47,683 nt of DNA from G001797105 sp964528155. Its GTDB lineage: Bacteria > Chloroflexota > Anaerolineae > Anaerolineales > E44-bin32. Location: contig CAZGRL010000023.1 in assembly GCA_964528155.1 (NCBI GenBank), positions 1 to 47,683 of the forward strand. Reading direction: 5' to 3'. Under the pieces are notes generated by a model. That model was given only the letters and a program-made list of their open reading frames with translations, ran no database searches and had not been told where the DNA came from. The translations under genes and the position numbers were made by a program. Within the stretch, counting starts at the first letter, position 1; the number at the start of each line of letters is the position of its first letter. Shown here one piece after another: positions 24,985 through 33,776 of this stretch.

Positions 24985-25025
24985 CCCAACAAACCCAAAT
25001 CCGCCAGGTCTACTCCGCGGGGTGC
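24985..25025 (+). repeat. Dispersed repeat, copy 1
   Basis: The 41 bp beginning CCCAACAAACCCAAATCC match 47628-47668 with four mismatches. It lies in the 177-bp gap between the TPR gene end and rpsT. Unlike the copies at the right edge, no complementary left arm is present here. The rest of this gap holds the rpsT promoter. Confidence 0.8.
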
Positions 25026-25048
25026 CCTGATGACCTTGACGGGGGAAA

Positions 25049-26905
25049 TCAGGGCGGGGTCACGCTCGGAGAAGCGCTCGCCGAAGGCGGCGCTGGTGTC
25101 GACGTTGAGGACGCGGCGGGCGTGGGTGGGCTTCCGGTCCCAAGCGGGGGTGTGGCCGTTGGCACAGTCGGGATCGAGCCGGTCAGCTCAAGAAGGTGTT
25201 GTTCGGCCAATGACCGCGTTTCAGCTGAAGCACCGGGAAGCTGCAAGATCCACTGCCATCTGAGGACGGCATCGTCGACGTTGTCCGGGTTCGACTCGAA
25301 GATCAAGGCCAGGAGGGCGTAGCACTCGGCCACCTTGCGCTGGTCGGTCGTCATGCTGATAGCAGTATTGAGAGGCCGGACGGCGCTCGTGTAGTTGTTC
25401 ATCAAGTAGTACGTCTTGCCAAACCCGAAAAACAGGCGGAAGCTCTCCGGGCCGTACTGGGCAGCCTTGTTGAAGTCACTGATGGCGTCTGTGTATTCTC
25501 CGGTCTGCATTCGCAGGTAACCCCGGGCGAGATAGGCGGGGGCGTAACGATCGTTGATCTGCAGCGCCTGCTCGAGCGAGATGGCCGCTCCTTCGAGGTT
25601 ACCGACGCCGAGTTGCGCGTCTCCCAAGTACGCCCACCCCCTCTGGTCTCCGGAGGCGTACACGACGTAGGTCTGCAACGGCCACAAGGCTGCCTCGTAG
25701 TTCTCGAGGGCGTCATAGGCCCGGCCGAGGGCGTAGTACCCATCGAGCAGACTCGGGTCATCGGCGCTGCCCTCGATCGCATTCTCGAGGGCCAGCGCGA
25801 ACTTCTCGCCGTTGATCTGCGCCTGGCTTAGGCGGATATACAGGATCGGGCTCCTCACGCCGGAGTCGATCGCTGCCTGAAGCATCTCTTCCATCGTCTT
25901 CCACAAGCGCTTGGAAGCATAGTAGTCCGCCTCGGCCGCATATGCGTCTATGTAGCCCGGGTCGTACTGAATGGCGCGATCGAAATCCTGTGGCAACTCG
26001 TCCGGAGTGATCTGCAAGATCGCCCGCCCGCGACCCAGATACGCCGGCGCGTAATCCTGCTTTGCCAGTATGGCTTTGTCATACTCCGGGATCGAAGACG
26101 CATAGTTTCCCGAGAGCCGCAGCGCCTCGGCGCGCACAAAGTGCGCGTCCGGCAGACCAGGATCGAATCCGATCACCTGATCCATGTGGGCGATCGCTTG
26201 ATCGTAGTCTCCGCGCTGGAGGGCCTCGACGCCGGATGCGTAGTCCTCATAGCTCGGGTGCGGTGTGACGCCCAGAAACGGGGTCGGCGTGGGCGATAGC
26301 GGCACAAGGAAAACCAACGGCGTCCCTGCCATTTCAGCCGGGACAGGCGTGCGGAAGATCCGAGTAGATGCCGGGATGGGTGTCTCCGTGGCGGGCGGGA
26401 TGGTCGGACTGGGAGGAACGGTCGCGGTGGGCACGGGAGGCAACGTCGGCGCCGGGGGCAGCACAGGCGTCGGCCGGAAAGCGATGTAGAGCCCGACGGC
26501 ACTAACGAGGGCGATCACCCCCAATAGACTTGCCCCAGTCATCATCCAATTGATGTGGGTTCCCCCCATCGCGGCGCCTGTGGCGACAGAGGCGATCTGG
26601 CGACGGCGGATTTTGAGCGGCGGCGGGATATCCGAGCGATCAACGGATCTGGCCCCGAGGACAATCAGGCCTCGACGCGCTGCCTTGTTGTTCGGATCGA
26701 GCTTCAGAGCTGACTCCAGATAGCGGATCTTCTCGCTCTGGGTGCTGGCCACAGCGCTCATCCACACCCAGACCTCCGGGTTGCTCGAGTCCGTCCGGAG
26801 CAGCCGCCCCAGCAAATCGCGCGCCTTGAGGCGATCCCCCTTGCGGACCGCGGCGATGGCTTCGTCGAGTGTGGACTTGGGTGATTCAGGCACGCGCTGT
26901 CCCAC
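25049..26905 (-). CDS. Single-pass membrane protein with extracellular TPR repeats
   Basis: The 618-residue protein has an N-terminal cytoplasmic tetratricopeptide-like segment (about 10-75), a transmembrane helix (WMMTGASLLGVIALVSAVGL, about 120-140), a Pro/Thr stalk (about 145-205) and then about eight TPR-like units (about 215-585, for example DYDQAIAHMDQVIGFDPGLP, NLEGAAISLEQALQINDRYA and EYTDAISDFNKAAQYGPES), ending in a Pro/Ser/Thr tail. TPRs bind partner proteins; the partner is unknown. The start is GTG at 26905 with TAGACT 15 nt upstream. It is divergent from the LysM gene. Confidence 0.82.
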   Translation of the reverse strand: MGQRVPESPKSTLDEAIAAVRKGDRLKARDLLGRLLRTDSSNPEVWVWMSAVASTQSEKIRYLESALKLDPNNKAARRGLIVLGARSVDRSDIPPPLKIRRRQIASVATGAAMGGTHINWMMTGASLLGVIALVSAVGLYIAFRPTPVLPPAPTLPPVPTATVPPSPTIPPATETPIPASTRIFRTPVPAEMAGTPLVFLVPLSPTPTPFLGVTPHPSYEDYASGVEALQRGDYDQAIAHMDQVIGFDPGLPDAHFVRAEALRLSGNYASSIPEYDKAILAKQDYAPAYLGRGRAILQITPDELPQDFDRAIQYDPGYIDAYAAEADYYASKRLWKTMEEMLQAAIDSGVRSPILYIRLSQAQINGEKFALALENAIEGSADDPSLLDGYYALGRAYDALENYEAALWPLQTYVVYASGDQRGWAYLGDAQLGVGNLEGAAISLEQALQINDRYAPAYLARGYLRMQTGEYTDAISDFNKAAQYGPESFRLFFGFGKTYYLMNNYTSAVRPLNTAISMTTDQRKVAECYALLALIFESNPDNVDDAVLRWQWILQLPGASAETRSLAEQHLLELTGSIPTVPTATPPLGTGSPPTPAASSTSTPAPPSASASPSVTPP

Positions 26906-26920
26906 AAGAAGCGGCGTCGG

Positions 26921-26949
26921 AGTCTAGCACAGCGTCTCTAGCGGCACAA
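26921..26949 (-). promoter_or_regulatory. Promoter of the TPR-protein gene
   Basis: TTGTGC (26949-26944) and TAGACT (26926-26921) on the minus strand are 17 bp apart; the GTG start is 15 nt past the -10 box. It overlaps the inverted repeat GCGGCA (26941-26946) / TGCCGC (26955-26960), which lies between it and the divergent LysM-gene promoter. Confidence 0.55.
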
Positions 26950-26964
26950 TGCAATGCCGCTTGG

Positions 26965-26970
26965 TATAAT
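26965..26970 (+). promoter_or_regulatory. Extended -10 promoter of the LysM lipoprotein gene, leaderless
   Basis: TATAAT is preceded by TGG, giving an extended -10 (TGn-TATAAT), and is followed by 8 nt and the GTG start at 26979. No -35 box is needed by the extended -10 class. The transcript would begin at or within a base or two of the start codon. Confidence 0.65.
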
Positions 26971-26978
26971 CGCCTGCC

Positions 26979-27947
26979 GTGCCCCCCGGGTTCCGAAGAC
27001 TCAGCGCAATCGTCGTCCTGACAGCAGTTGGTTGCTCGGCCTCCGTATCCACGCAAACGCCGGCCGCCACAGCCACGCTCCGCGCGTATTTGTCGCCGAC
27101 ACCCACCTCCACCGTCACTCCGATACCGGAGACTCCGGCTCCTGAAGAGACGGCTCGGCCCACCTCCACGCCGTTCACGCATACGATACAGAAGGATGAG
27201 ACTCTGCTGGTCATCGCCGCCCGATACGGGATCAGCCTGGAAACACTTCTTGCAGCCAATCCCGGGATCAATCCACGTCTCCTGAGCATCGGCCAGACAC
27301 TCATCATTCCTGGCCCTGAGGGCGGCCAACTGATCCCCGATCTGCCAACCACGACACCCGTCCCGGTTCAGGTCTCGGAGGCTGAATGCTTTTCTTCTGC
27401 AACACGAGAGCTTGCGTGCCTGGCATCTGTCTCGAATCCGGGGGAAGCCTCGATAGAGGGAGTGGTTGTCAGGTTCACACTCTCCGCCAGCGACGGCCAG
27501 CCGGGAGCCTCTGTTGACGCATACACCCCGCTCAACTTGCTCCTGCCTGGGCAGGTGCTCCCGGTATCGGCATCCTTCTCTATGCCCCCGGACGGTTCCT
27601 ACGCTGTCGAGGCGACTCTCCTGAGCGCACTACCTGCGGCACAAACTGCGGACAGGTATGCCGATGTTACCCTGACCGAGGACGAGCGCCGGAGTTCCGA
27701 GGCGAAGACCTCGTGGACAGTGTCGGGGGAGGCGGAGGTCACGGCGCCTTCGGGGATCGAAGTTCGGCGTCTGGTGATCCTGGCAATTGGTTTTGATTCG
27801 GGCGGAGCGATCGCAGGGTTCGCCGAATCCGAAATCGATCCGGCTTCCGCTGTAGGTTCCCCGGTTTCCTACGACTTGCGAATCTTCAGCCTGGGACCGC
27901 CGATAGAAAAAGTCCAGGTCGTCGCCGAAGCCTCCATCGCGAACTGA
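26979..27947 (+). CDS. LysM-domain lipoprotein
   Basis: A short signal sequence ends at lipobox cysteine C19 (LTAVGC), a Pro/Thr linker follows (about 25-65), then a single LysM domain at 67-111 (THTIQKDETLLVIAARYGIS to GQTLIIP), which binds GlcNAc-containing glycans such as peptidoglycan. The remaining 200 residues form one or two beta-sandwich domains (ACLASVSNPGEASIEGVVVRF to VSGEA) of the FxLYD-like type by pattern. No enzyme motif is seen. GTG at 26979 is chosen because its promoter gives a leaderless mRNA. It converges on the LGFP-like lipoprotein gene across a 125-bp gap. Confidence 0.82.
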   Translation: MPPGFRRLSAIVVLTAVGCSASVSTQTPAATATLRAYLSPTPTSTVTPIPETPAPEETARPTSTPFTHTIQKDETLLVIAARYGISLETLLAANPGINPRLLSIGQTLIIPGPEGGQLIPDLPTTTPVPVQVSEAECFSSATRELACLASVSNPGEASIEGVVVRFTLSASDGQPGASVDAYTPLNLLLPGQVLPVSASFSMPPDGSYAVEATLLSALPAAQTADRYADVTLTEDERRSSEAKTSWTVSGEAEVTAPSGIEVRRLVILAIGFDSGGAIAGFAESEIDPASAVGSPVSYDLRIFSLGPPIEKVQVVAEASIAN

Positions 27948-28072
27948 TCGCGAAAGAGGCGCTTCCCTTGCTCGTGCGACCCTCAGCGAGGCTCAGGCAC
28001 TGCGCAGCGCGCCGCGCCTGATGTGGATCATGGGGCCAACTTTCGGTCGCGAGCGTTGGCCTTGGAAGATGG

Positions 28073-29548
28073 TTACGGGGAAGATGTGCTGAACCCGCCG
28101 GCGAACTGGCCGCTGGCATAGCCGATGCCGGCCTCGCCGGCCACCGCCACATCGTAGGTCACGATCTCCCCGGGCGTAAGCCCATCGATCATCAATGTGA
28201 CCGCCGTCAAACCTTCCGGATTGGTCAACGGGACCGGCGGATACACCTTTCCTCCGGGCGCCTCGATAACGATCACCGGAGCCACCCCGGCCCAGGGGGT
28301 TCCGTCGGCGCGCCGGACCTCGACGAAGATTGTTTGCTCAGCTCCCCTTGGTAGGATCGATCGCTCGACCCAGGTCTTGACGATCGCCACGCCAGCCGTG
28401 GCGGTCTCCATCGCAGTCGGGAGAGATGCCGGTTCCGGGGACACGGAGGTCGCCGGGGTTTCGGGCGCGAGTCGGGTCACGTAATCCCTTCCGAGCGGGG
28501 CAAGCTGTACCGCCAATGACGATGGTAGGTCGAACCGGTACTGCAGGACGATATTCTCGAAGCGCTGGCTGAGAACTCCTTCAGTTGCGCTCGCCTCACC
28601 AAGAGGCAGGCCCATTACTTCTTGCTCCCCGTGGTCCGCGAAGAACCCGGTGAATGCCAATCCCACAGCGTGACCCGTTTCAACGAAGTAGGCGGACTGA
28701 GGGTTGGTCGGGCGAGGGCTTGGTGGATCGGCGGGGCCCAAGGCCCGGCCGAGCGGACGCAAAAGGACTTCGGCCGGGGCGCCGCTCGGTGAAAACAGGA
28801 CGGCGCCTTCGTAGACCTGTTCGAGCGACCCATCCGGAGCGAGATGCGGGTCCGTAAGTGGAACCCCGAAAACCGCCTCGCCGCCGTATCTGTCGAGGAA
28901 GGATGCGAAGGGACGCGGGCGCAATCCGGGAGGCAACACAGCTTGAAAACCGGGCGGCGGCGTCCGGTCCGCGCCCGACTTGGCCGCCAGGCCGAGCGCA
29001 AGCATATGGACCTCCGTCGGGGCGGCAGATTGTTCCCGGTACAGTCCGGCGCTTTCGAAATACTGCACGACCAGCCCATCGCGGAACGCGACCTCGGAGA
29101 TCGGATCACCCAGGACGCTCTCGCCACCGAACTGATCGAACGCCTGGACGAAGCCCGTAAACAGGGTGTGACCGGTCGATTTGAAATAGCGGAAACCCGA
29201 CTTCGATGGCTGTGGCACCGGAGGTTCGGCCAGGCCCAACTCTCGTCCGAGCGGCGCCAGATAGATGTGCGAAGGTGTCGTGGCCCGCGTATCAAAAACC
29301 AATTCCACATTGAGGAAGGTCTGACGCAAGAGTGAGCTCTCGTAATGGGCGGGTTCGAGGGGTGGGCCCAACGTCTCCAGCCCGCCCTTGTCCGTCCAAT
29401 ACCCATCAAACGCTTCGGCAACGGTGATGTCACCGTTCTCAAGCGAAGCGGCCGGCGCCCCGAAGCTTGAGCAACTGCCCAGTATCGTTCCGCCAATGAC
29501 GAAAACGGTCGCAAGGAGTGGCAGCGTGGAAGACATCGTGCGGGGCAT
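28073..29548 (-). CDS. Lipoprotein with four LGFP-like repeats and an Ig-like C-terminal domain
   Basis: A lipobox at C26 (TILGSC) marks a surface lipoprotein of 491 residues. Four repeats of about 70-90 residues follow, each with an aromatic/helical stretch and a G-G-x-x-x-(L/V)-G-x-P core: KGGLETLGPPLEP, FGGESVLGDPISE, YGGEAVFGVPLTD and GEQEVMGLPLGE. Such repeats are frequent in Chloroflexota surface proteins and resemble LGFP repeats linked to cell-wall attachment. Residues of about 395-485 form an Ig-like or carboxypeptidase-regulatory-like beta domain (GTPWAGVAPVIVIEAPGGKVYP). The start is 8 nt past a -10 box, so leaderless translation is expected. Confidence 0.75.
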   Translation of the reverse strand: MPRTMSSTLPLLATVFVIGGTILGSCSSFGAPAASLENGDITVAEAFDGYWTDKGGLETLGPPLEPAHYESSLLRQTFLNVELVFDTRATTPSHIYLAPLGRELGLAEPPVPQPSKSGFRYFKSTGHTLFTGFVQAFDQFGGESVLGDPISEVAFRDGLVVQYFESAGLYREQSAAPTEVHMLALGLAAKSGADRTPPPGFQAVLPPGLRPRPFASFLDRYGGEAVFGVPLTDPHLAPDGSLEQVYEGAVLFSPSGAPAEVLLRPLGRALGPADPPSPRPTNPQSAYFVETGHAVGLAFTGFFADHGEQEVMGLPLGEASATEGVLSQRFENIVLQYRFDLPSSLAVQLAPLGRDYVTRLAPETPATSVSPEPASLPTAMETATAGVAIVKTWVERSILPRGAEQTIFVEVRRADGTPWAGVAPVIVIEAPGGKVYPPVPLTNPEGLTAVTLMIDGLTPGEIVTYDVAVAGEAGIGYASGQFAGGFSTSSP

Positions 29549-29556
29549 CGTGTGAA

Positions 29557-29585
29557 ACTATATCGGCTTTGAAGGGGACAGGCAA
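29557..29585 (-). promoter_or_regulatory. Promoter of the LGFP-like lipoprotein gene, leaderless
   Basis: TTGCCT (29585-29580), 17 bp, then TATAGT (29562-29557), followed by 8 nt and ATG at 29548, on the minus strand. Confidence 0.72.
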
Positions 29586-29593
29586 GGTGAGCC

Positions 29594-29622
29594 TTTTCTG
29601 CGGGCCCGGTTTTGGCTACAAT
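29594..29622 (+). promoter_or_regulatory. Promoter of the GNAT-domain gene, leaderless
   Basis: TTTTCT (29594-29599) and TACAAT (29617-29622) are 17 bp apart, and ATG at 29632 follows the -10 box after 9 nt. The -35 box is weak. It is divergent from the lipoprotein promoter, with the two -35 boxes close together. Confidence 0.5.
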
Positions 29623-29631
29623 CTCCGCTCA

Positions 29632-30369
29632 ATGGGTCAAGTCCGGCCGATCGCTCCCGAGGATCGCAATCAGCTCGCCAGCCTGCTGGACCGCCGGTCC
29701 GCGGCAGACGCGACTGCTGCGTACTATGCGCTGCATCATCCGTCGTCCAAGGTCAAGCTCTTTGGTTACTACACCAACAACAACAACAGCAAACCCAGCG
29801 GATTTCTGACCGTGGCCAGCACGGGCCTGGACTTGTTCCGTCCGGTCGCTGTGCCTTTCGCGGCTCAACCCTTTCCGCTGATTGCGCTGATGCGTGAGGG
29901 GCTTGGATCCGGCCGACCAGCCCTGGTTCACCTGCCGGTCGATCAGTTGGAGTGGGTCGAGGGTGTGCTCGAGATGGAAGAAGCCCGAACACTCGAGTTG
30001 ATGAGGCTATCTCCTCAGGAATTCGAGCCTCTGATCAACGTACTGGTCGTCGAAGCACTGACGCCGACGGGCTGGCCTCGCTACGAAATCCGCTCACGCG
30101 ATACGGTCGTCGCCGCGGCCGGGCTCAACTGGATGGGGGAGTATTTCGCCGAGGTGTACCTCGAAGTGCAGCCTGAAGCGCGTGAGAGGCGGCTGGGCGA
30201 GTCAGTCCTGGCGGCGATTGTGTCCCGGCTGCTCAGCGAACGACGCGTACCTGTGTATCTCGTCGAAGTCGATGACAACGAAGCCCAGCTTGAAGCTTCG
30301 GCGCTGGGGTTTCGGCCGACGGGCATCCGCACCGTGATCGGCAATGCGATCCTGGTCGCCGGTGACTGA
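29632..30369 (+). CDS. GNAT-family N-acetyltransferase-like protein
   Basis: The 245-residue protein ends with a GNAT-type region (about 155-240): VVAAAGLNWMGEYFAEVYLEV, PEARERRLGESVLAAIV as the acetyl-CoA helix, and DDNEAQLEASALGFRPTG, the usual last motif. The first 150 residues are less conserved and may form a second, degenerate GNAT lobe. A run of four Asn (YYTNNNN) is encoded by an AAC repeat. Substrate is unknown. ATG at 29632 is preferred over a start at 29518, because of the promoter position and domain onset. The GH1 gene starts 4 bp after the stop. Confidence 0.75.
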   Translation: MGQVRPIAPEDRNQLASLLDRRSAADATAAYYALHHPSSKVKLFGYYTNNNNSKPSGFLTVASTGLDLFRPVAVPFAAQPFPLIALMREGLGSGRPALVHLPVDQLEWVEGVLEMEEARTLELMRLSPQEFEPLINVLVVEALTPTGWPRYEIRSRDTVVAAAGLNWMGEYFAEVYLEVQPEARERRLGESVLAAIVSRLLSERRVPVYLVEVDDNEAQLEASALGFRPTGIRTVIGNAILVAGD

Positions 30370-30373
30370 CGGC

Positions 30374-31738
30374 ATGGTCCGGGCGACGTTCACATTCCCG
30401 CAAGGCTTCGTCTGGGGCACGGCGACTGCCGCCCATCAAGTTGAGGGCAACAACACCAACAACGACTGGTGGGCCTGGGAGCAACAGCCCAACCGGATCT
30501 CTCTGGGCCACACATCAGGCTTGGCCTGCGATTGGTGGGGTGGCCGCTGGCGCGAGGATTTCGACCGGGCCGCGGCCGGCGGGCAAACTGCCCATCGTCT
30601 GTCGATCGAATGGAGCCGGATCGAGCCTACCCCGGCCACGTGGGATGACTCGGCCATCGAGTTCTACCGAGAGCTATTGCGGGGCGCGCGCGACCGTGGC
30701 CTCGTCCCCATGGTCACGCTGCATCACTTCACGACGCCACTGTGGATGGCCGAGAGGGGCGGGTGGGCGAACGAACTCATTGTGACCCACTTCGAGCGGT
30801 TCGTTCGCAAGGCAGTCGGGGCGCTCAAAGACCTTGTCGACACCTGGGTGACGATCAATGAACCGAATCTGATTGGCTACCTCGCCTACCTCACGGGAGT
30901 GTTCCCGCCTGGCGGGCATTCGGTGGCATCTACGTTCACGGCCATGCGCAACACCGTCCTGGCGCACGCGGCGGCATACCATGCGATCCACGAGATCCAG
31001 CCGGAGGCGCGAGTTGGTCTTGCTCACCACTATCGCGGTCTCCGGCCGGCCAATCCGAGTAGCATGTTCGATCGGTGGATCGCCCGTTTTCGGAGCCGGA
31101 TATTCAACGACGTCATCGCGAATGCGGTGCAGACGGGGAGATTACGCCTGCCTGGCGCCTCACAACGCATTCGACAGGCCGCCCGAACACAGGATTTCAT
31201 CGGGCTGAACTACTACTCAACCGAGCAGTTCAGGTTCGACCTGCGCCATCTGGCGCGCACGCTGACGGTAGGCGAGTACTCACCGGATGCAGATTTGAGT
31301 CCAACTGGCTTCATTGCCAACGTCCCCGAAGGCTTCTGGCTCGCGCTGCAATGGGCGAACAGATTCGGGCGGCCGATCATCGTTACCGAAAACGGGATAG
31401 AGGATGCGCAGGATACGATCCGTCCGCGATACCTGGCCCTGCACCTGCATCAACTTTGGCGCGCCTTGAATTTCAACTGGCCGATCGAGGGCTACTACCA
31501 CTGGAGCCTTGTCGACAATTTCGAGTGGGATCGAGGCTGGACACAGCGCTTCGGCCTGTACGAGCTGGATGTCGAAACCCAGGAGCGAAGGGAGAGGCCG
31601 AGCGCCCGGTTCTTCGCCGGGATATGTCACGAGAACGCTCTTTCATCGGACATGGTCGAACGATATGCCCCGGAAGTGATCGACAAGCTGTTCCCCGCGC
31701 CCGGCGAACCCGAACTCTCGCGCCTGGTGAATCCATGA
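30374..31738 (+). CDS. Beta-glucosidase / beta-glycosidase, glycoside hydrolase family 1
   Basis: GH1 retaining enzymes hydrolyse beta-linked disaccharides such as cellobiose. The 454-residue barrel has FVWGTATAAHQVEG at the start, the acid/base E163 in TINEPN, the nucleophile E339 in IVTENG, and YYHWSLVDNFEW, which carries the glycone-binding tryptophans near the C-terminus. There is no signal peptide, so substrates would be imported. The start at 30374 follows the GNAT stop by 4 bp. Its stop overlaps the start of the M23 gene (ATGA, 31735-31738), so the three are in one operon. Confidence 0.92.
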   Translation: MVRATFTFPQGFVWGTATAAHQVEGNNTNNDWWAWEQQPNRISLGHTSGLACDWWGGRWREDFDRAAAGGQTAHRLSIEWSRIEPTPATWDDSAIEFYRELLRGARDRGLVPMVTLHHFTTPLWMAERGGWANELIVTHFERFVRKAVGALKDLVDTWVTINEPNLIGYLAYLTGVFPPGGHSVASTFTAMRNTVLAHAAAYHAIHEIQPEARVGLAHHYRGLRPANPSSMFDRWIARFRSRIFNDVIANAVQTGRLRLPGASQRIRQAARTQDFIGLNYYSTEQFRFDLRHLARTLTVGEYSPDADLSPTGFIANVPEGFWLALQWANRFGRPIIVTENGIEDAQDTIRPRYLALHLHQLWRALNFNWPIEGYYHWSLVDNFEWDRGWTQRFGLYELDVETQERRERPSARFFAGICHENALSSDMVERYAPEVIDKLFPAPGEPELSRLVNP

Positions 31739-32496
31739 GCCACAACTCTCATGTCGGCCACCGTGATCTTCGAGGGGGGGCATGGCGGAGGGTGGGGGCG
31801 GCCGTGGTCACAGCATTCGTGCTGATGTGCATACTCCCTGGTGGTGAGCCTTCGGGGGCAGACGCCGCGCCCGCCTCGGAAGACCGGCCGTTCATCCTTC
31901 CTTTCAACACTCCCCCCGGGCCGAACACATGGCTTCTATCCCAACCCTACGGGAACACAACCTTCGCCTACCAAAACCGCAGATCGATCTATCCGGCCGG
32001 ACAGGGCATGCACTTCGGCGTCGATTTCGACGCTCGCTGCGGGACGCCGGTGGTGGCCATCGGTGACGGAGTGGTTGTGGTCGTCGACAACCCCTATCAC
32101 GGCGCCGCGCCCCACAATCTGATGATCAACCACCCCAACGGGTATGCCTCGTTCTACGGCCACTTGCTCACCCGGCCGAATCTGACGCTCGGTCAGGAAG
32201 TGAAGGCGGGGGAAGTAGTTGCCCTCACCGGGGACCCAGACCGGACCTGCGTATCGAGGCCACACTTGCACCTGGAGATCCGCAACGTCCCGGGGCACCG
32301 CATCGGTTACAACCCGATGACACTTATCGAAGCCGATTGGGATCAGATCGCGCTCGTGGGATCGACGGCGCAGGGGTTCCAGCAGGATCTTGAAGATCCG
32401 CTGCGTTGGCAGGACCTTCTCGATCAACCGGACGTAATTTTCGGCGGGCCCATGCTCAACGAGTACTCGACAACATGGCCCCCACCGCGCTGGTAG
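31735..32496 (+). CDS. Secreted M23-family peptidase (LytM-like)
   Basis: M23 metallopeptidases cleave peptidoglycan cross-bridges. The 253-residue protein has an N-terminal hydrophobic segment (AAVVTAFVLMCILPG) and the zinc ligands in GMHFGVDF (H-x3-D) and HLHLEI (H-x-H). The H-x3-D to H-x-H spacing is as expected for the lysostaphin fold, so the domain looks active. A longer frame continuing from 31075 overlaps the GH1 gene and is not used. ATG at 31735 overlaps the GH1 stop by 4 nt. A lipoprotein gene follows 5 bp after the stop or overlaps it, depending on that gene's start. Confidence 0.87.
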   Translation: MSHNSHVGHRDLRGGAWRRVGAAVVTAFVLMCILPGGEPSGADAAPASEDRPFILPFNTPPGPNTWLLSQPYGNTTFAYQNRRSIYPAGQGMHFGVDFDARCGTPVVAIGDGVVVVVDNPYHGAAPHNLMINHPNGYASFYGHLLTRPNLTLGQEVKAGEVVALTGDPDRTCVSRPHLHLEIRNVPGHRIGYNPMTLIEADWDQIALVGSTAQGFQQDLEDPLRWQDLLDQPDVIFGGPMLNEYSTTWPPPRW

Positions 32497-32501
32497 CGAC
32501 A

Positions 32502-33638
32502 ATGCGTCGGCTGATTACGCTCGTGACGATCGCTTGCTGCTCTGCCTGCGCCCCGGGGCTTGCGCCCCAACAGCAGACCCGGCCGTCGCTCGGGAGAATC
32601 TCCAATCGGGCGGCAATCATTCCTGCGGACATCGAGCTTCCGCCGTTAGCGAGTCCGACGCCCGTCCCTCGCAACACTGCAACATCCGCACCGGGAGAGA
32701 GCACGAGCGCATGGGATCTGACCATGCTCACGCATGGCGGCTGTTGTCCTGGGGCATTCTGGTCGGCTGATTCGCGAGAGGTTCGGTTCCTGGCACGCCC
32801 CGAGCCTACTCAGCCGGCTTCGATTTATGGCGTGCCTCGCACCGGCGGGCCGGCGAAGCTGGTGCGTCGCGAGCCGGCGTATTTCTCTCCCGACGGCGTC
32901 TACACAATGACTGCGTCGGGTGAAGATGTCGTCATTCAGCGAGTCACGGATGGCAAGCGATGGACGGTCACGACAGGCGGACGGGGTGTCACTTTCTCCC
33001 ACTCGATGGGATACGTTGCATGGACGGAATCTTCGGACGCGTACACCAATCTGAATCTGATCCAACGCACGGTCTGGATCCATGACTTGGACAGCGGCCA
33101 GAGCTCGAGAATCATCACGGTGGTCGGTGGAGGACTACTCGGGTGGACGGGGGATGATGCAGCCGTTCTTGTAAGCGGAGGATTGGTCACGGGAGGGCCG
33201 AGAGGCATCTGGCGCGTGGGCGTCACGGGTGGTGAGGCTGAGTTTCTCTTCGAAGCAGATGAGATCCAGGGATCTCTCATTTCTCCCGACGGGAGGTGGC
33301 TGGCCTTCTTTGTCGCGTTCGGCTCGGATCCTGAGCGCAACGGTGTGTGGGTGCTGCCGACGCACAGCGGCTCGGCAAAGCGTCTCAATCTCTTCGGGTC
33401 GTATCGATGGTGGGACGACGGCCGGCTCTTGATCATCCCTTTGGTGATGGATCAGCGAGGGGACGGCCTGTGGCAGTACAAGACAGACGAAGGCTCTGTC
33501 TCGCTGCTTCTTCATCCGGGCGAAGTCCCCTTCGAAGTCGCCAACAATGATTGGTCTGTGTCGCCTGACGGGAAATACATCGGCTTCCGTTCAAGCAGCG
33601 ACCTCAACATCTGGACTGTTGGTCTGCCTTCTGACTGA
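32502..33638 (+). CDS. Beta-propeller (TolB-like) lipoprotein
   Basis: A short signal sequence, MRRLITLVTIACCSAC, ends in a lipobox cysteine. The mature 360 residues contain repeated short beta motifs with the TolB/WD-like SPDG signature: FSADSREVRFLAR, YFSPDGVYTMTAS, SPDGRWLAFFVAF and SVSPDGKYIGFRS. A propeller-type binding protein is likely; no catalytic motif is seen. The start could also be ATG at 32475, overlapping the M23 gene by 22 bp. Neither start has a strong ribosome binding site. Confidence 0.7.
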   Translation: MRRLITLVTIACCSACAPGLAPQQQTRPSLGRISNRAAIIPADIELPPLASPTPVPRNTATSAPGESTSAWDLTMLTHGGCCPGAFWSADSREVRFLARPEPTQPASIYGVPRTGGPAKLVRREPAYFSPDGVYTMTASGEDVVIQRVTDGKRWTVTTGGRGVTFSHSMGYVAWTESSDAYTNLNLIQRTVWIHDLDSGQSSRIITVVGGGLLGWTGDDAAVLVSGGLVTGGPRGIWRVGVTGGEAEFLFEADEIQGSLISPDGRWLAFFVAFGSDPERNGVWVLPTHSGSAKRLNLFGSYRWWDDGRLLIIPLVMDQRGDGLWQYKTDEGSVSLLLHPGEVPFEVANNDWSVSPDGKYIGFRSSSDLNIWTVGLPSD

Positions 33639-33649
33639 ATCCCACGTGT

Positions 33650-33655
33650 TATAAT
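33650..33655 (+). promoter_or_regulatory. -10 box of tRNA-Ser
   Basis: TATAAT lies 34 nt before the mature tRNA 5' end. No convincing -35 box is seen at 17 bp. The 5' leader carries a perfect 8-bp hairpin, CCGGCCGC (33656-33663) / GCGGCCGG (33676-33683). Confidence 0.55.
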
Positions 33656-33689
33656 CCGGCCGCTTGCCCGGCCATGCGGCCGGCGTAAC

Positions 33690-33776
33690 GGAGAGGTTGC
33701 GTAGTCTGGCCGAACGCGCGCGCCTGGAGAGCGCGTGAGCCGCAAGGCTCCGTGGGTTCAAATCCCACCCTCTCCG
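33690..33776 (+). tRNA. tRNA-Ser, anticodon GGA
   Basis: The 87-nt gene folds as a class II tRNA: acceptor GGAGAGG / CCTCTCC, D-arm, anticodon stem with loop CTGGAGA (anticodon GGA, reading UCC and UCU), a long variable arm (GAGCC-GCAA-GGCTC) and T-arm GTGGGTTCAAATCCCAC. The gene ends with discriminator G followed by CCT, so a full CCA is not encoded. No terminator is obvious. Confidence 0.95.

Noticed and set aside
31075..32496. Longer start for the M23 peptidase frame
   Set aside because: The extra 220 residues overlap the GH1 gene in another frame and have shadow-like composition; ATG at 31735 overlaps the GH1 stop in the usual ATGA manner.
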